From contig NZ_VIRL01000002.1 of assembly GCF_006874465.1 (NCBI RefSeq), positions 204,092-268,091 of the forward strand: a stretch of DNA of 64,000 nt, read 5' to 3'. Position numbers and translations under genes: made by a program. This DNA is from Microbispora bryophytorum. Lineage in GTDB: Bacteria; Actinomycetota; Actinomycetes; Streptosporangiales; Streptosporangiaceae. Each line of letters starts with the position of its first letter. The stretch's first letter is position 1. Below, piece after piece: positions 15,494 through 24,457 of this stretch. The notes under the pieces were generated by a model. It saw only the letters and a program-made list of their open reading frames with translations, did not search any database and was not told the origin of the DNA.

Positions 15494-15733
15494 TCACTCC
15501 TGTTCGTCGGAGGGGGAGGGGGCGTCGGACGGGCGCAGGCGCTCCCAGAGCAGGAACGCGCCGCCGACGACGAGCATCGCGATGCCCGCCCACAGGTTGA
15601 TGCGGATGCCCTCCGCCTTCTGGATCTCCTGGGCGCCGTCGAACAGCCCGGTGACCGTGAGGATCAGTCCGTACGCCAGGAACAGACCACCGATCACGCG
15701 GCGGATGTCGAAGAGCCGTTGCGGGGCGGCCAT
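15494..15733 (-). CDS. Small two-helix membrane protein, symporter partner
   Basis: A 79-residue protein with two hydrophobic helices (VIGGLFLAYGLILTVTGLF and LWAGIAMLVVGGAFLLW) and a charged tail (SDAPSPSDEQE). It starts 9 bp after the sodium:solute symporter stop on the same strand and is almost surely in that operon. Small membrane subunits are often encoded beside symporters of this class. No function is assigned. Confidence 0.7.
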   Translation of the reverse strand: MAAPQRLFDIRRVIGGLFLAYGLILTVTGLFDGAQEIQKAEGIRINLWAGIAMLVVGGAFLLWERLRPSDAPSPSDEQE

Positions 15734-15742
15734 GCAAACCTC

Positions 15743-17416
15743 CTACAGGAAGGGCAGGTAGAACGCGGCGGCGAGGACAACCGCGCCCGCGCCGAGGACA
15801 AGGGGGGAGCGATACCAGGCGGCGTCGCCTGCCAGCGCGTCGTCGGAGACGGACGCGTCGCTCAGGCCGTAGACGAGCCCGCGCAGCTCGCTGTCCGGCT
15901 TGGGGGTGGTGGCGAGCGTGACCACGACGGAGACGATCGCGTCGACCACGAAGGCGATGCCGGCGCCCCAGAAGCTCGCGTTCAGCTCGGTGCCGAAGTC
16001 GACCACGCCCGCCTTATAGAGGATGTACGAGGCGAAGGCGCACACGGTGCCGCTCAGCAGGCCCCAGAAACCCGCCCAGGCGGTCATCCGGCGCCAGAAC
16101 AGGCCGATGATGAACGTCGCGAAAAGCGGGGCGTTGAAGAACGAGAACAGCGACTGCAGGTAGTTCATGATGTTGCCGAACCCGGCGGCGATGAACGCCG
16201 TGCCTATTCCGGCGAGGACGCCGACGACGGTGGCGATGCGGCCGAGCCGCACGTACCACTCGTCGGGGTGGTCGCCGTTGATGTGCGCCTTCCAGATGTC
16301 CTGGGTGAAGACCGTGTTGAACCCGCTGATGTTGGCGGCCATGCCGGCCATGAACGACGCGAGCAGGCCGGTCACCGCGACGCCGAGCACGCCGTTGGGC
16401 AGGAACTCGTTCATGAGCAGCGGGATCGCCTCGTTGTACGTCGGCCCGCCGTCCTTGCCGAGGTTGCCGAACAGCACGACCGCGATGAGACCGGGGATGA
16501 CGGTGACGACCGGGATCACGAGCTTCGGGTAGGCCGCGACGATCGGGGTCAGCCGGGCGGCGGTGGTGTTGCGCGCCGACAGCGCGCGCTGCACCTCGGC
16601 GAAGTTCGTGGTCCAGTAGCCGAAGGACAGCACGAAGCCGAGGCCGAAGACCAGGCCGATCCAGTTGGCGTTGAGCGGGTTGTCGGTGCCGGCGGTGTGC
16701 GCCCAGGTGTGCAGCCCGCCCTCGCCGAGCACGCTCTGCTTGACCTTCTCGCCGAGGCCGGAGAAGCCGCCGACCCGGGTCAGGCCGATGATCACCACAG
16801 GCACGAGCCCGGCGACGATCACGAAGAACTGCATGACCTCGTTGTAGATCGCCGAGGACAGGCCACCGAGCGTGATGTACGCCAGCACGATCGCGGCCGA
16901 CACGAGGACGGACAGCCACAGCGGCCAGCCGAGCATGGCGTCCATGATGAGCGCCAGCGCGTACAGGTTGATCCCGGCGATGAGGATCTGCGCCACGGCG
17001 AAGGTCCCGGCGTTGAGCAGCTGGGTCGCCCCGTTGAAGCGGCGGCGCATGAACTCCGGGACGCTGTGCACCTTGGACCGGTAGTAGAACGGCATCATCA
17101 CGACGCCGAGGAACACCATGGCGGGGACCGCGCCGATCCAGTAGTAGTGCAGGGTCATCGCGCCGTACTGCGCGCCGTTCGCCGCCATACCGAGGACCTC
17201 GGTCGCGCCCAGGTTGGCGGACATGAAGGCCAGGCCGGTGATCCAGGCGGGAAGCGCGCGGCCCGAGAGGAAGAAGTCCAGACTCGTCCGTACGGCCCGT
17301 TTCGCGGCGAAGCCGATTCCCAGGACCACGAGGAAGTACAGGGCGAGGATCGCGTAGTCCAGAACGTTGACATCGAGCCGCAGATCCTGTGCGGCCAGCA
17401 ATTGGGCATCAGGCAC
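15743..17416 (-). CDS. Sodium:solute symporter (SSS family)
   Basis: Secondary transporter of 557 residues driven by a sodium gradient. It has about 13-14 hydrophobic helices. The SSS signature region is visible (DFFLSGRALPAWITGLAFMS, then GATEVLGMAANGAQYG), and the conserved core helices follow (AYITLGGLSSAIYNEVMQFF). The AITYLALGGL-like segment and the aromatic-rich FSFFNAPLFATFIIGLFWRR are typical of the SglT-like sugar and solute branch. Substrate is uncertain; a sugar or myo-inositol is plausible. The next gene (15494-15733) is co-transcribed. It ends well before the antiporter, which is on the same strand upstream. Confidence 0.88.
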   Translation of the reverse strand: MPDAQLLAAQDLRLDVNVLDYAILALYFLVVLGIGFAAKRAVRTSLDFFLSGRALPAWITGLAFMSANLGATEVLGMAANGAQYGAMTLHYYWIGAVPAMVFLGVVMMPFYYRSKVHSVPEFMRRRFNGATQLLNAGTFAVAQILIAGINLYALALIMDAMLGWPLWLSVLVSAAIVLAYITLGGLSSAIYNEVMQFFVIVAGLVPVVIIGLTRVGGFSGLGEKVKQSVLGEGGLHTWAHTAGTDNPLNANWIGLVFGLGFVLSFGYWTTNFAEVQRALSARNTTAARLTPIVAAYPKLVIPVVTVIPGLIAVVLFGNLGKDGGPTYNEAIPLLMNEFLPNGVLGVAVTGLLASFMAGMAANISGFNTVFTQDIWKAHINGDHPDEWYVRLGRIATVVGVLAGIGTAFIAAGFGNIMNYLQSLFSFFNAPLFATFIIGLFWRRMTAWAGFWGLLSGTVCAFASYILYKAGVVDFGTELNASFWGAGIAFVVDAIVSVVVTLATTPKPDSELRGLVYGLSDASVSDDALAGDAAWYRSPLVLGAGAVVLAAAFYLPFL

Positions 17417-17521
17417 GCAATGCCAGCTACCCGCGCGTCTCCCCGTCTCACAAAGGCGGCCCCTGTATACCCAATCGTGACAAAAGTGCAGGTAAGCGCA
17501 GGTCAGGGTCGGCCATCGGCG

Positions 17522-18859
17522 TCACTCGGCGCCCGCCGTCACCTTCGCGCCGTGGTCCCGGGCGACGTCGGGGACCGACCGGAAGTGCCCGCGGGAGACC
17601 ATCGCCGTCAGCCACACCCCGGCGAGCTGCGAGGTGATGATCGACAAGACGACCAGCGCGGTGAAGAACGCCTCGTTGATCACGCCCGCGCTGAACGTGG
17701 TCGACGCGAGCACGATGCCGGGGCCGCCCCTCGCGTTCATCGCCGTCGCGAGGTTCGTGGCCGAGCTGCGGTCCTCCCCGGCCAGCCGGGCGCCGACCCA
17801 CACGCTGCCCCACTTGACCACACAGGCGACGGCGAAGAACCAGGCGAAGAACGCCAGGGGGAAGTTGTGGATCAGATCCAGCTTGAGACCGACGATCGCG
17901 AAGTACACCGGCACGAAGAAGGCCAGCGAGATGCCCTTGATGGTCTTGTGCGCCGCCGCCGTGCGCTCCGTCGGGAGCCGCCCGACGCTGAATCCGACCA
18001 TCAGCGCCCCGAAGACGGGGTCGATCCCCAGCCCCACGCACAGCACGCAGAGCAGGAAGATGACGGCGATGAGGAACGCCACCGGGCTGCGCGTCTCGAT
18101 GATGTTCAGCCGGCTGGCGGAAAGGCGGTCCAGGATCCGCGGGCCCAGCCACAGGAGGAATCCCAGGAAGACGAGCGAGGCCAGGATGTAGTACGCGATC
18201 GTGAGCGCCGCCGAGTCGACTCCGGTCAGCGCCCACAGCCCGTACGCCTCGCTCGCCCTGATCTGCGCCATCGCCAGGATCAGGGAGAGGATGACGTACA
18301 GCACGACGTCCTCGAGAACGGCCACGGAGAGCACGACCCGCGCGAAACGCGTCCGCATGATGCCGATGTCGAGCATGATCCGGGAGATGACCGGGATGCT
18401 CGTCACCGCGATGGCCGTCCCGAAGACCAGGCTCAGCGTGGCGGGGGAGCCCAGTGGGCCGGCGAGCGCGGTCATGTCCGCCGACCGGGCGATGAGCAGT
18501 CCCGAGGCGAACGGCACCGCCAGCCCGGCCACCGTGATCCAGATGACGGTCCGCCGCTCCGCCCCGGCCCTGGTGCCGCCCAGCTCGAAGCCGATGAGGT
18601 AGACGAGGAGGAACAGCCCGAGATGGTAGAACGCGCCCATCACGGACGTGGTCGGCCCCTCCGCCGGGAACACCCACTGCCCGGCCCCGGGGAGGAGATA
18701 GCCGAGCACGGTCGGCCCCAGGAGAAGGCCGCCCGCTATCTCGCCGATCACGGGCGGCTGGCGTAGGCGTCTGAAGAGCTCGGCGCCGGCGTGCGCCGCG
18801 AGGACGAGGATCGTCAGAGCCAGCAGGACGTGCATGACGTCAGCGGTCTTCAGTGTCAC
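17522..18859 (-). CDS. Cation:proton antiporter, CPA2/Kef type
   Basis: Membrane antiporter of 445 residues with about 12-13 helices. The conserved start is seen as RRLRQPPVIGEIAGGLLLGP, the typical Q-P-x-V-I-G-E-I-x-x-G-x-x-L-G-P motif of the family. LVYLIGFELG, SIPVISRIMLDIGI and SVAVLEDVVLYVILS carry the acidic exchange residues, and ALMVGFSVGR follows. It probably exchanges Na+ or K+ for H+. GTG 18859 was chosen (AGAGG upstream); ATG 18835 is an alternative. No KTN/TrkA-C regulatory domain follows, unlike KefB/KefC. Confidence 0.87.
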   Translation of the reverse strand: MTLKTADVMHVLLALTILVLAAHAGAELFRRLRQPPVIGEIAGGLLLGPTVLGYLLPGAGQWVFPAEGPTTSVMGAFYHLGLFLLVYLIGFELGGTRAGAERRTVIWITVAGLAVPFASGLLIARSADMTALAGPLGSPATLSLVFGTAIAVTSIPVISRIMLDIGIMRTRFARVVLSVAVLEDVVLYVILSLILAMAQIRASEAYGLWALTGVDSAALTIAYYILASLVFLGFLLWLGPRILDRLSASRLNIIETRSPVAFLIAVIFLLCVLCVGLGIDPVFGALMVGFSVGRLPTERTAAAHKTIKGISLAFFVPVYFAIVGLKLDLIHNFPLAFFAWFFAVACVVKWGSVWVGARLAGEDRSSATNLATAMNARGGPGIVLASTTFSAGVINEAFFTALVVLSIITSQLAGVWLTAMVSRGHFRSVPDVARDHGAKVTAGAE

Positions 18860-19015
18860 GGTCGGAGGCCTCTTTCGTGTCCGATGAATAGCCGTACCGA
18901 GGAGCCGTGCCGGAAAGAGGGGAGGACGGTCCGGCGTCAGCCGACGCCGGACCAGCGGCGGATCGGGTCGTGCGATCACCCGTGCCGATCACCCGTGCCA
19001 ATCACCCGTGCGGCG

Positions 19016-20107
19016 TCACCGCTGCCGCCCGGCGGGATCGGCGGCGGAGCCGCCCGCGAGCCGGACGGTCAGGACGTGCGCGGGCGCCGGTCCGGCGTCG
19101 TCGGAGGCCTCGGCCTTCCGCAGGTACTCCTCCGCGGCCGAGGCGACCTGTTTCATCGTCCTGACCGACTCGACCGGATGGGCTCCCACCGCGGTCTCAC
19201 CGGAGAGCATGACGCCGGCCGCGCCGGCGAGGACGGCGTTGGTGATGTCGAGGATCTCGGCCTTCGTCGGATACGGCCTTTCGATCATGCTGTCCAGCAT
19301 CTCAGTCGCGACGATGACGGGCTTGTCGAACTCCGCCGACCGGGCCAGGATCTCCTTCTGCAGCAACCCGATCTGCTTGACGTCCGTCTCGATCGACAGG
19401 TCGCCGCGATCGATCATGATCGCGTCAGCGCTGTCGATGATCTCCTCCAGGTTGCGTACGGCTCGGGGAGTCTCGATCTTGGCGACGATGCCGGCGTGGC
19501 CGCCGGACAGCTCCTTCCTGACCAGCCCGACATGCCCGGCCGACTCGACGAAGCTGATCCCCACCAGGTCGACGCCGGTCTCGCGGGCGAAGGCGAGCAT
19601 CTCACGGTCGCGTTCGCCGACCAGTTCGCCGCCGAGGTCCACGCCGGGGGCGTTGATGCCCTTCCTGCTGCGCAGCCGGCCCGCCACCTCGGCCCGGCAG
19701 TGCAGGTCGGGGCCCCTGACGTCGACGACGGTGAACCGCAACTTGCCGTCGTCGGCCAGCAGCGTGTCGCCCGCGGACACGTCCAGGTGCAGCCGGCGTG
19801 AGCTGATCGGCACCTTCCGGCCGCCGTCGTCACCGGTCTGCGTGGTGAGGATGATCGTGTCTCCGACGCCGAACACGGGCTCCGACGCGAGGTTCGCGGT
19901 GCGGATCTTCCGCCCGGGCACGTCGAGGAGGATCGGTGTCGCGGGGAGCACCCGACGGACCAGTGCGATCGTGTCCCGGTGCCAGTCCAGGGTGTTGTGC
20001 GAGGCGTTGAGCCGCACCAGGTTCATCCCGGCTCGGGCCAGGCGCGCGAGCGTTTCCGCGGACCTCGTCGCCGGCCCGATGGTGGCGATGACGCGGGTAC
20101 GGCTCAT
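19016..20107 (-). CDS. Short pyruvate kinase-like protein
   Basis: TIM-barrel and B-domain protein of the pyruvate kinase family, 363 residues. The start RVIATIGPATRSAETLARL, AGMNLVRLNASH and LLDVPGRKIRT are standard, as are KIETPRAVRNLEEI, the RGD-like MIDRGDLSIE, VIVATEMLDSMI and the end GVMLSGETAVGAHPVESV. The C-terminal allosteric domain of about 110 residues is absent. In the site normally written MVARGDLG it reads MIDRGDLS. Its ATG overlaps the ATP sulfurylase stop (ATGA), so it is made with that enzyme. It may convert PEP and ADP to pyruvate and ATP, or have changed substrate; the housekeeping enzyme is probably elsewhere. Confidence 0.75.
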   Translation of the reverse strand: MSRTRVIATIGPATRSAETLARLARAGMNLVRLNASHNTLDWHRDTIALVRRVLPATPILLDVPGRKIRTANLASEPVFGVGDTIILTTQTGDDGGRKVPISSRRLHLDVSAGDTLLADDGKLRFTVVDVRGPDLHCRAEVAGRLRSRKGINAPGVDLGGELVGERDREMLAFARETGVDLVGISFVESAGHVGLVRKELSGGHAGIVAKIETPRAVRNLEEIIDSADAIMIDRGDLSIETDVKQIGLLQKEILARSAEFDKPVIVATEMLDSMIERPYPTKAEILDITNAVLAGAAGVMLSGETAVGAHPVESVRTMKQVASAAEEYLRKAEASDDAGPAPAHVLTVRLAGGSAADPAGRQR

Positions 20108-21183
20108 GCGCTCTCCTCCTCGATGAACAACTGCCCGGCGCCGCGCACGGCGGCCACCACTTCCCGCCGCATGACGTGGCTGGGGGGCATGGTCTCGGAC
20201 TGCAGCATCCGCCTCATCCAGGTCCCGCTGATCTCCGTCGTCGCGGCCGTGCCGCCGTGGCGGCAGGTCCGTTCCGTCACGATCCCGTCGCAGATCTCGC
20301 AGTGATACGGGCCGTGCAGCCGCATGATCCGGATGCCCAGCTCGCCGTCGAACCGCCTGGTCAGCTCGTGGGCGGCGTACTTGCCGTACCAGTCGCCCAC
20401 GCCGGCGTGGTCGCGGCCGACGATGAAGTGCGTGCAGCCGTAGTTGCGCCGGATGACGGCGTGGAAGACCGCCTCCCGGGGACCGGCGTACCACATGGAG
20501 ACCGTGATGGGCGACAGCAGGACGCGGTCCTTCGGATAGACGTGGTCGAGCAGGGCCCGATAACCCCGCAGCACCGCGTCGGGCGCGAAATCACCAGGCT
20601 TCTTGCGTCCCACGAGCGGCTGGACGAGGAGCCCGTCCACGTGCTCAAGGGCGACGCGTTGCAGATATTCGTGCGCACGGTGGGGCGGGTTGCGGGTCTG
20701 GAACCCGGCGACCGTCTCCCATCCGTTCTCGGCGAACACGCGCCGGCTCTCGGCGGGCGTCAGCTCCGCGAGGCCGTCCTCGGCCGGGGCGCGCTCGAAG
20801 TCGACGACCCGGCCGCCGATGAAGAAGCCCGGCAGGCCGAGGAAGGCTTTCACCCCGGCATGGTCCGGGCGGTCCGTTCCGAAGATCTCACGGGCGTCGG
20901 CCCGCAGATCCCGCCGGAAGACGTCGCTCACGGCCACCTCGGCCACACGCGCGCCCCGGTAGGTCAGCGTCACCCGCGCCGTCCCCTCCACCTGCCGTGC
21001 CAGGGCGGAGTCCACGTCCAGAGCGATCGGGAGCGGAAACAGCTCACCGTCCGGCAGCCGCATGGTCTCCACGACACTTTTCCACTCGCGCCGGTCCATG
21101 AATCCGGTCACCGGTGAAAAGGCGCCCAGTGCGAGTTTCTCCAAATCCAGATACTGACGTCGTCCGAGTGCGAGCGCGGTCAT
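20104..21183 (-). CDS. sat: ATP sulfurylase (sulfate adenylyltransferase)
   Basis: Single-polypeptide sulfurylase of 359 residues, at the short end of the family. The nucleotide motifs are intact: FQTRNPPHRAHEYLQR (Q-x-R-N-P-x-H-x-A-H) and IVGRDHAGVGDWYG. A cysteine/histidine cluster near the end (HCEICDGIVTERTCRHG) is the zinc site typical of the family, followed by ISGTWMRRML. It should form APS and PPi from ATP and sulfate. No APS kinase or reductase adjoins; instead a pyruvate kinase-like gene overlaps its stop and a CDP-alcohol phosphatidyltransferase precedes it by 72 bp. A relative using another anion is possible. Confidence 0.8.
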   Translation of the reverse strand: MTALALGRRQYLDLEKLALGAFSPVTGFMDRREWKSVVETMRLPDGELFPLPIALDVDSALARQVEGTARVTLTYRGARVAEVAVSDVFRRDLRADAREIFGTDRPDHAGVKAFLGLPGFFIGGRVVDFERAPAEDGLAELTPAESRRVFAENGWETVAGFQTRNPPHRAHEYLQRVALEHVDGLLVQPLVGRKKPGDFAPDAVLRGYRALLDHVYPKDRVLLSPITVSMWYAGPREAVFHAVIRRNYGCTHFIVGRDHAGVGDWYGKYAAHELTRRFDGELGIRIMRLHGPYHCEICDGIVTERTCRHGGTAATTEISGTWMRRMLQSETMPPSHVMRREVVAAVRGAGQLFIEEESA

Positions 21184-21255
21184 TCACATCCTCCCCGATG
21201 GTGCCGTTTCCGGCATGCTGAAAACGTGCCCCGCTCAGGGGCGGGCACGAATACG

Positions 21256-21906
21256 TCAATTGGTCGCGATCAGTGCGGCCATGAGTGCGAACGTGGCCGC
21301 GAACAGGCACCACAGCCCGATTCCCCGCTGCTTCGGCACGCGCAGTGAGGAGAGGTTCAGGACGACGAGCGCGATAATGGTGGCGTACACCGTGTATACG
21401 CCCAGCCATCGCGCCAGAAGCACGGCGCCGGCCACGGCGAGTGGGTTGTAATAGACGGGCAGCCCCCGGAAGTGGTCGCCGCCCGCGCTGTGGACGTTGA
21501 AGTAGCTGAGCCTGAGCACGCCCGCGACGGCGATCAGGATCGCCCCGGGCAGGAACACCGCCTGACGGCCGCCCATGACCAGCAGCAGCATCCCGGGAAC
21601 GACGGCCGAGGTCACGATGTCGACGAGTGAGTCGAGTTGCACCCCGATCCGCCCGTGGTCGGGCGTGCGCCCCGGCGTCCTGCGGGCGATCTGACCGTCG
21701 AGGAGGTCGCAGGCGACCGCGGCCAGCAGCGCCACCGTCGCCCAGTGAATCCGCTCGTGAAGCAGCAGGTAGAGCGCGACGACGGCGAGGGACAGCCCGA
21801 TGACGGTGCAGATGTTGGCCGGGTCGCGGATGTAGTACAGAATCGCCGGAGCAGCGTCGCTGTCCGTCGGCGAGGTCCCGCTCGCCGCCTGTTTCGGCGC
21901 GGTCAC
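21256..21906 (-). CDS. CDP-alcohol phosphatidyltransferase
   Basis: Integral membrane enzyme of 216 residues with about six helices. The family signature is complete: D-G-x2-A-R-x(n)-G-x3-D-x3-D, seen as DLLDGQIARR followed by GVQLDSLVDIV. It transfers a phosphatidyl or related group from a CDP-alcohol to an alcohol at the membrane. The start is GTG 21906. It comes first in the unit with sat and the pyruvate kinase-like gene, on the same strand. Which lipid head group is made is not readable; pgsA- or pssA-like housekeeping roles are possible, but the neighbours argue for a special product. Confidence 0.82.
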   Translation of the reverse strand: MTAPKQAASGTSPTDSDAAPAILYYIRDPANICTVIGLSLAVVALYLLLHERIHWATVALLAAVACDLLDGQIARRTPGRTPDHGRIGVQLDSLVDIVTSAVVPGMLLLVMGGRQAVFLPGAILIAVAGVLRLSYFNVHSAGGDHFRGLPVYYNPLAVAGAVLLARWLGVYTVYATIIALVVLNLSSLRVPKQRGIGLWCLFAATFALMAALIATN

Positions 21907-22470
21907 AGGACGACCGGCGTTTCCGGGCGCATGGCCGGTTCGCCCCGCGTTCCCGAGCCTGCGGCCTGTTCACGCCGCGATCCGATGTCGTTCGCCGCGC
22001 CCGTGCCCGGCCGTGAACGGTTTCCCGGAATCGACGCGGCTCGCCACGGCCGCGCCGCCGCGTGCGGTTCCCATGACAGGACTCGTATTTCGAGCACGAG
22101 TTGCCCCCTAAAATTCCCCGATCCCGCCGAAAGGAGATCCCCTCTCTCCGGAGGCAATGTTTACCGTTGGTTCACCGTGAGTCAAGAGGGAGTTTGACGG
22201 TCTCGGCGGGAGAGGATCGATGTTCTTGGCGGAGGGTGATGTTCCGGTTTCGGTAGGCGATCACGATGGAAATTCGTCTCACCAATCGAGATGTGCGACA
22301 AGGGTCGTCCAGGATCGCCATTATCGGGTGTGCCCGAACCGGCGAGGGCGGGTGCCCGCCCTGGTGGGGATTTCCCGGCGGAAAGACGTACGCTCGAAAC
22401 GGCCGGGCGGCCACGCTATTCGCGGGCCAAGAAAACCGTCGCACCGAATCGGACAGGGAAAGGCCAATCA
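21907..22470. other. Divergent intergenic region, CDP-alcohol transferase / LysE
   Basis: About 560 bp between divergent genes with no supported coding region. A minus-strand frame from 22157 ends on the GTG of the phosphatidyltransferase, but it starts with TTG and has low-complexity content, so I leave it out. Promoters for both genes should be here; I found no clear palindrome. Confidence 0.4.
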
Positions 22471-23109
22471 ATGATCAGCTTGAGCGCGGTCCTCGGGATC
22501 GCGGCCATCGCCCTCGGTCTCGTCCTCTCGCCGGGCCCCAACATGATCTATCTGGTCTCACGGTCGATCCTCCAGGGCCGCAGGGCCGGGCTGTACTCCC
22601 TGGCGGGCATCGGGGCCGGTTTCCTGGTCTACCTCACCGCGGTCACCGCGGGACTCATCGCGGTCTTCACCGTCGTGCCGCCGCTCTACCTGGCGATCAA
22701 GCTGGCGGGTGCGGCCTATCTCCTCTGGCTCGCCTGGAACGCGCTCAAGCCGGGGGGCGAGTCGGCCTTCACGCCCCGGCCGCTGCCGCCCGATCCGCCA
22801 CGCAAGCTGTTCACCATGGGGCTGCTCACCTGCCTGCTCAATCCCAAGCTCGCGATCCTCTATGTGTCCCTGCTGCCGCAGTTCGTCGACCCCGCGCGCG
22901 GTCATGTCGCCGAGCAGAGCCTGCTGCTCGGGCTCACCCAGATCGTCATCGCCCTGACCGTCAACGGCGCCATCGTCATCACCGCCGGCGCCGTCGCCGC
23001 CTTCCTCAACAAGCGCCCGGCCTGGCTGAGGGTGCAGCGTTATCTGATGGGCACGGTGCTGGCCGGGCTCGCCGTCCACATCGTCACGCAGCAGACCGCC
23101 AACGCCTGA
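22471..23109 (+). CDS. LysE/RhtB-type amino-acid exporter
   Basis: Exporter of 212 residues with six hydrophobic segments. The family signature LGLVLSPGPNMIYLVSRSIL followed by GRRAGLYSLAGIGAG is at the start, KLAGAAYLLWLAWNALK lies mid-protein, and GLLTCLLNPKLAILYVSLLPQF is the second hallmark. It exports amino acids or similar metabolites by proton exchange; substrate is unknown. ATG 22471 has AGGGAAAGG upstream; the frame opens earlier but that part lacks coding character. Confidence 0.88.
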   Translation: MISLSAVLGIAAIALGLVLSPGPNMIYLVSRSILQGRRAGLYSLAGIGAGFLVYLTAVTAGLIAVFTVVPPLYLAIKLAGAAYLLWLAWNALKPGGESAFTPRPLPPDPPRKLFTMGLLTCLLNPKLAILYVSLLPQFVDPARGHVAEQSLLLGLTQIVIALTVNGAIVITAGAVAAFLNKRPAWLRVQRYLMGTVLAGLAVHIVTQQTANA

Positions 23110-23200
23110 CCGGCCCCGCGCCGCGCCGTTCCCGTGTGGTGCGGGAGAGGCGGGGTACGCGAGGGAGAACAGGACGAACACCGACGAAGGGGGGCATGTC

Positions 23201-23398
23201 ATGGCCGACGCACCGAACCCGATCCAGATGCAGAAGCACCTGAAGGGCGTGGACTATCCGGCCGGCAAGTCGGACCTGATCCGCACGGCCCGTGACCAGG
23301 GGGCGGACGACGACGTCATCGACGCGCTCGATCGCATCCCCGACCAGCAGTACGACGGCCCCAACGCGGTCAGCAAGGCGGTCGCCGAGACCCGGTAG
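23201..23398 (+). CDS. DUF2795 protein
   Basis: Small soluble protein of 65 residues made of helices (IQMQKHLKGVDYPAGKSDLI, VIDALDRIPDQQYDGPNAV). The pattern, with G-V-D-Y-P followed by L-I-x-x-A-R-x-x-G-A, is that of DUF2795, common in actinomycetes and sometimes involved in small helical protein interactions. AAGGGGGGC lies upstream of the ATG. It is 91 bp after lysE and could share its transcript. No function is assigned. Confidence 0.85.
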   Translation: MADAPNPIQMQKHLKGVDYPAGKSDLIRTARDQGADDDVIDALDRIPDQQYDGPNAVSKAVAETR

Positions 23399-23432
23399 GA
23401 GAGGGCCCGGTGAGATACCGGTCCCGGCGCCG

Positions 23433-23468
23433 GGCGGCCGGCGCGGGAGCGTTCCCGCGCCGGCCGCC
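23433..23468. terminator. Strong hairpin between convergent genes
   Basis: GGCGGCCGGCGCGGGA and its exact reverse complement flank a 4-base loop (16-bp arms). It lies between the DUF2795 gene and the convergent patatin gene and probably ends transcription from both sides. There is no T-run. Confidence 0.7.
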
Positions 23469-23470
23469 GG

Positions 23471-23550
23471 TGTGACGCCAGCCGTGTGACGCCGCCGGCG
23501 GGACGCGTCGTGTGATGCCGCTCCTGTGACGCCGCCGGTGTGACGCCGCC
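23471..23550. repeat. Short tandem repeat, TGTGACGCC units
   Basis: TGTGACGCC starts at 23471, 23485, 23525 and 23539, with a TGTGATGCC variant at 23511; several units are 14 bp apart. It is non-coding, just beyond the terminator hairpin. Confidence 0.65.
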
Positions 23551-23586
23551 CGTCGTACGGGCGGGTGCGGCGGGCAGGCCCGGGGG

Positions 23587-24414
23587 TCAGGACCAGACGG
23601 CGGCGATCGGCTCGGCGAGGGCGGCGGCCTGGTCGATCCCGGCCGCGAAGGCCGGTCCCCACAGGGCCGGGTCGAGGACGTTCTGGCCGAACACCGCGAC
23701 CGACGCCGTGTCCGGGTGGACGACGTACGACGTGGGCGCGCCCGCCTTCGCCATTTCGGCGTCGAGGACGGCCCGGGGGGTCAGGGTGCCGAGCGGTTCG
23801 AGCACCACGAGCGCGCGGGCGCCCTCCGCGAGGTCGGCGTTGGTCGCGGAGCGGACGCCGCCGTCCACGTACCTGCGGCCGTTGATCTCCACGGGCGGGA
23901 AGACCATCGGCACGGCGCAGCTCGACGCGACGGCGAGCACCAGCGGCGCGCCGGAGGCCCGGTCCCATACGACGAACTCGCCGGTGGCCGCGTCCACGCT
24001 GGTGATCAGCAGCTCGCGCTCGGGCCACTCCTTGACCGGCAGCCTCTCGCCGACCGCCGCGAGCCGATCGGCGTAGTGGTCGACCCTGGCCGCCAGGGCC
24101 ATCTGCCCGACCCTGCGCCTGGCCTCCAGCGGATCGAGGGTCGGGTCGAACATGATGGCGAACGCCTGCATCACCTCGTCCATGTGGTCGACGGCCGGAG
24201 GCGGGCCGGTGTCCACCACGGCCTGGTGGGCGATCGCCTCCTCCAGGTCGGCGCCGGTGGCCACGAGTGTGCCGACGACCGAGCCGGCCGAGGTGCCGAT
24301 GATCCGGTCCGCCGTCCCCAGGTCGACGCCGAGGCGGCGCAGGCCGGTGACGATCCCCGCCTCCCAGGCGATGCCGGCGACTCCTCCGCCGCCGAGCACG
24401 AGAGCAGTAGTCAT
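23587..24414 (-). CDS. Patatin-like phospholipase
   Basis: Cytoplasmic or membrane-associated lipid acyl hydrolase of 275 residues. The oxyanion hole LVLGGGGVAGIAWEAG, the nucleophile elbow GTSAG (G-x-S-x-G) and the catalytic aspartate in YVDGGVRS are all present, in the order expected for a patatin domain with a Ser-Asp dyad. It is divergent from the xyloglucanase gene, with a LacI-type operator between. Substrate lipids are unknown. A related protein class acts in phage defence when beside a nucleotidyltransferase; no such partner is here. Confidence 0.88.
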   Translation of the reverse strand: MTTALVLGGGGVAGIAWEAGIVTGLRRLGVDLGTADRIIGTSAGSVVGTLVATGADLEEAIAHQAVVDTGPPPAVDHMDEVMQAFAIMFDPTLDPLEARRRVGQMALAARVDHYADRLAAVGERLPVKEWPERELLITSVDAATGEFVVWDRASGAPLVLAVASSCAVPMVFPPVEINGRRYVDGGVRSATNADLAEGARALVVLEPLGTLTPRAVLDAEMAKAGAPTSYVVHPDTASVAVFGQNVLDPALWGPAFAAGIDQAAALAEPIAAVWS

Positions 24415-24457
24415 AACCAGAATTATGTTCCACGGGAGTGTGTGCTCGGGCCATTAG

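Noticed and set aside
15719..18766. Very long plus-strand open frame of about 1000 codons
   Set aside because: It lies antisense to the symporter and antiporter genes, which have clear motifs and helices. The frame encodes only low-complexity Arg/Asp/Glu/His sequence, a usual shadow in high-GC DNA.
21903..22157. 84-residue minus-strand frame ending on the CDP-alcohol transferase start
   Set aside because: It starts with TTG, lacks a ribosome site and has no recognisable protein content; the GTGA contact alone is not enough.
23587..24414. Patatin gene as part of a CBASS-type defence system
   Set aside because: Capsule-like CBASS patatins need an adjoining cyclic-nucleotide synthase; neighbours are a DUF2795 gene and a xyloglucanase.
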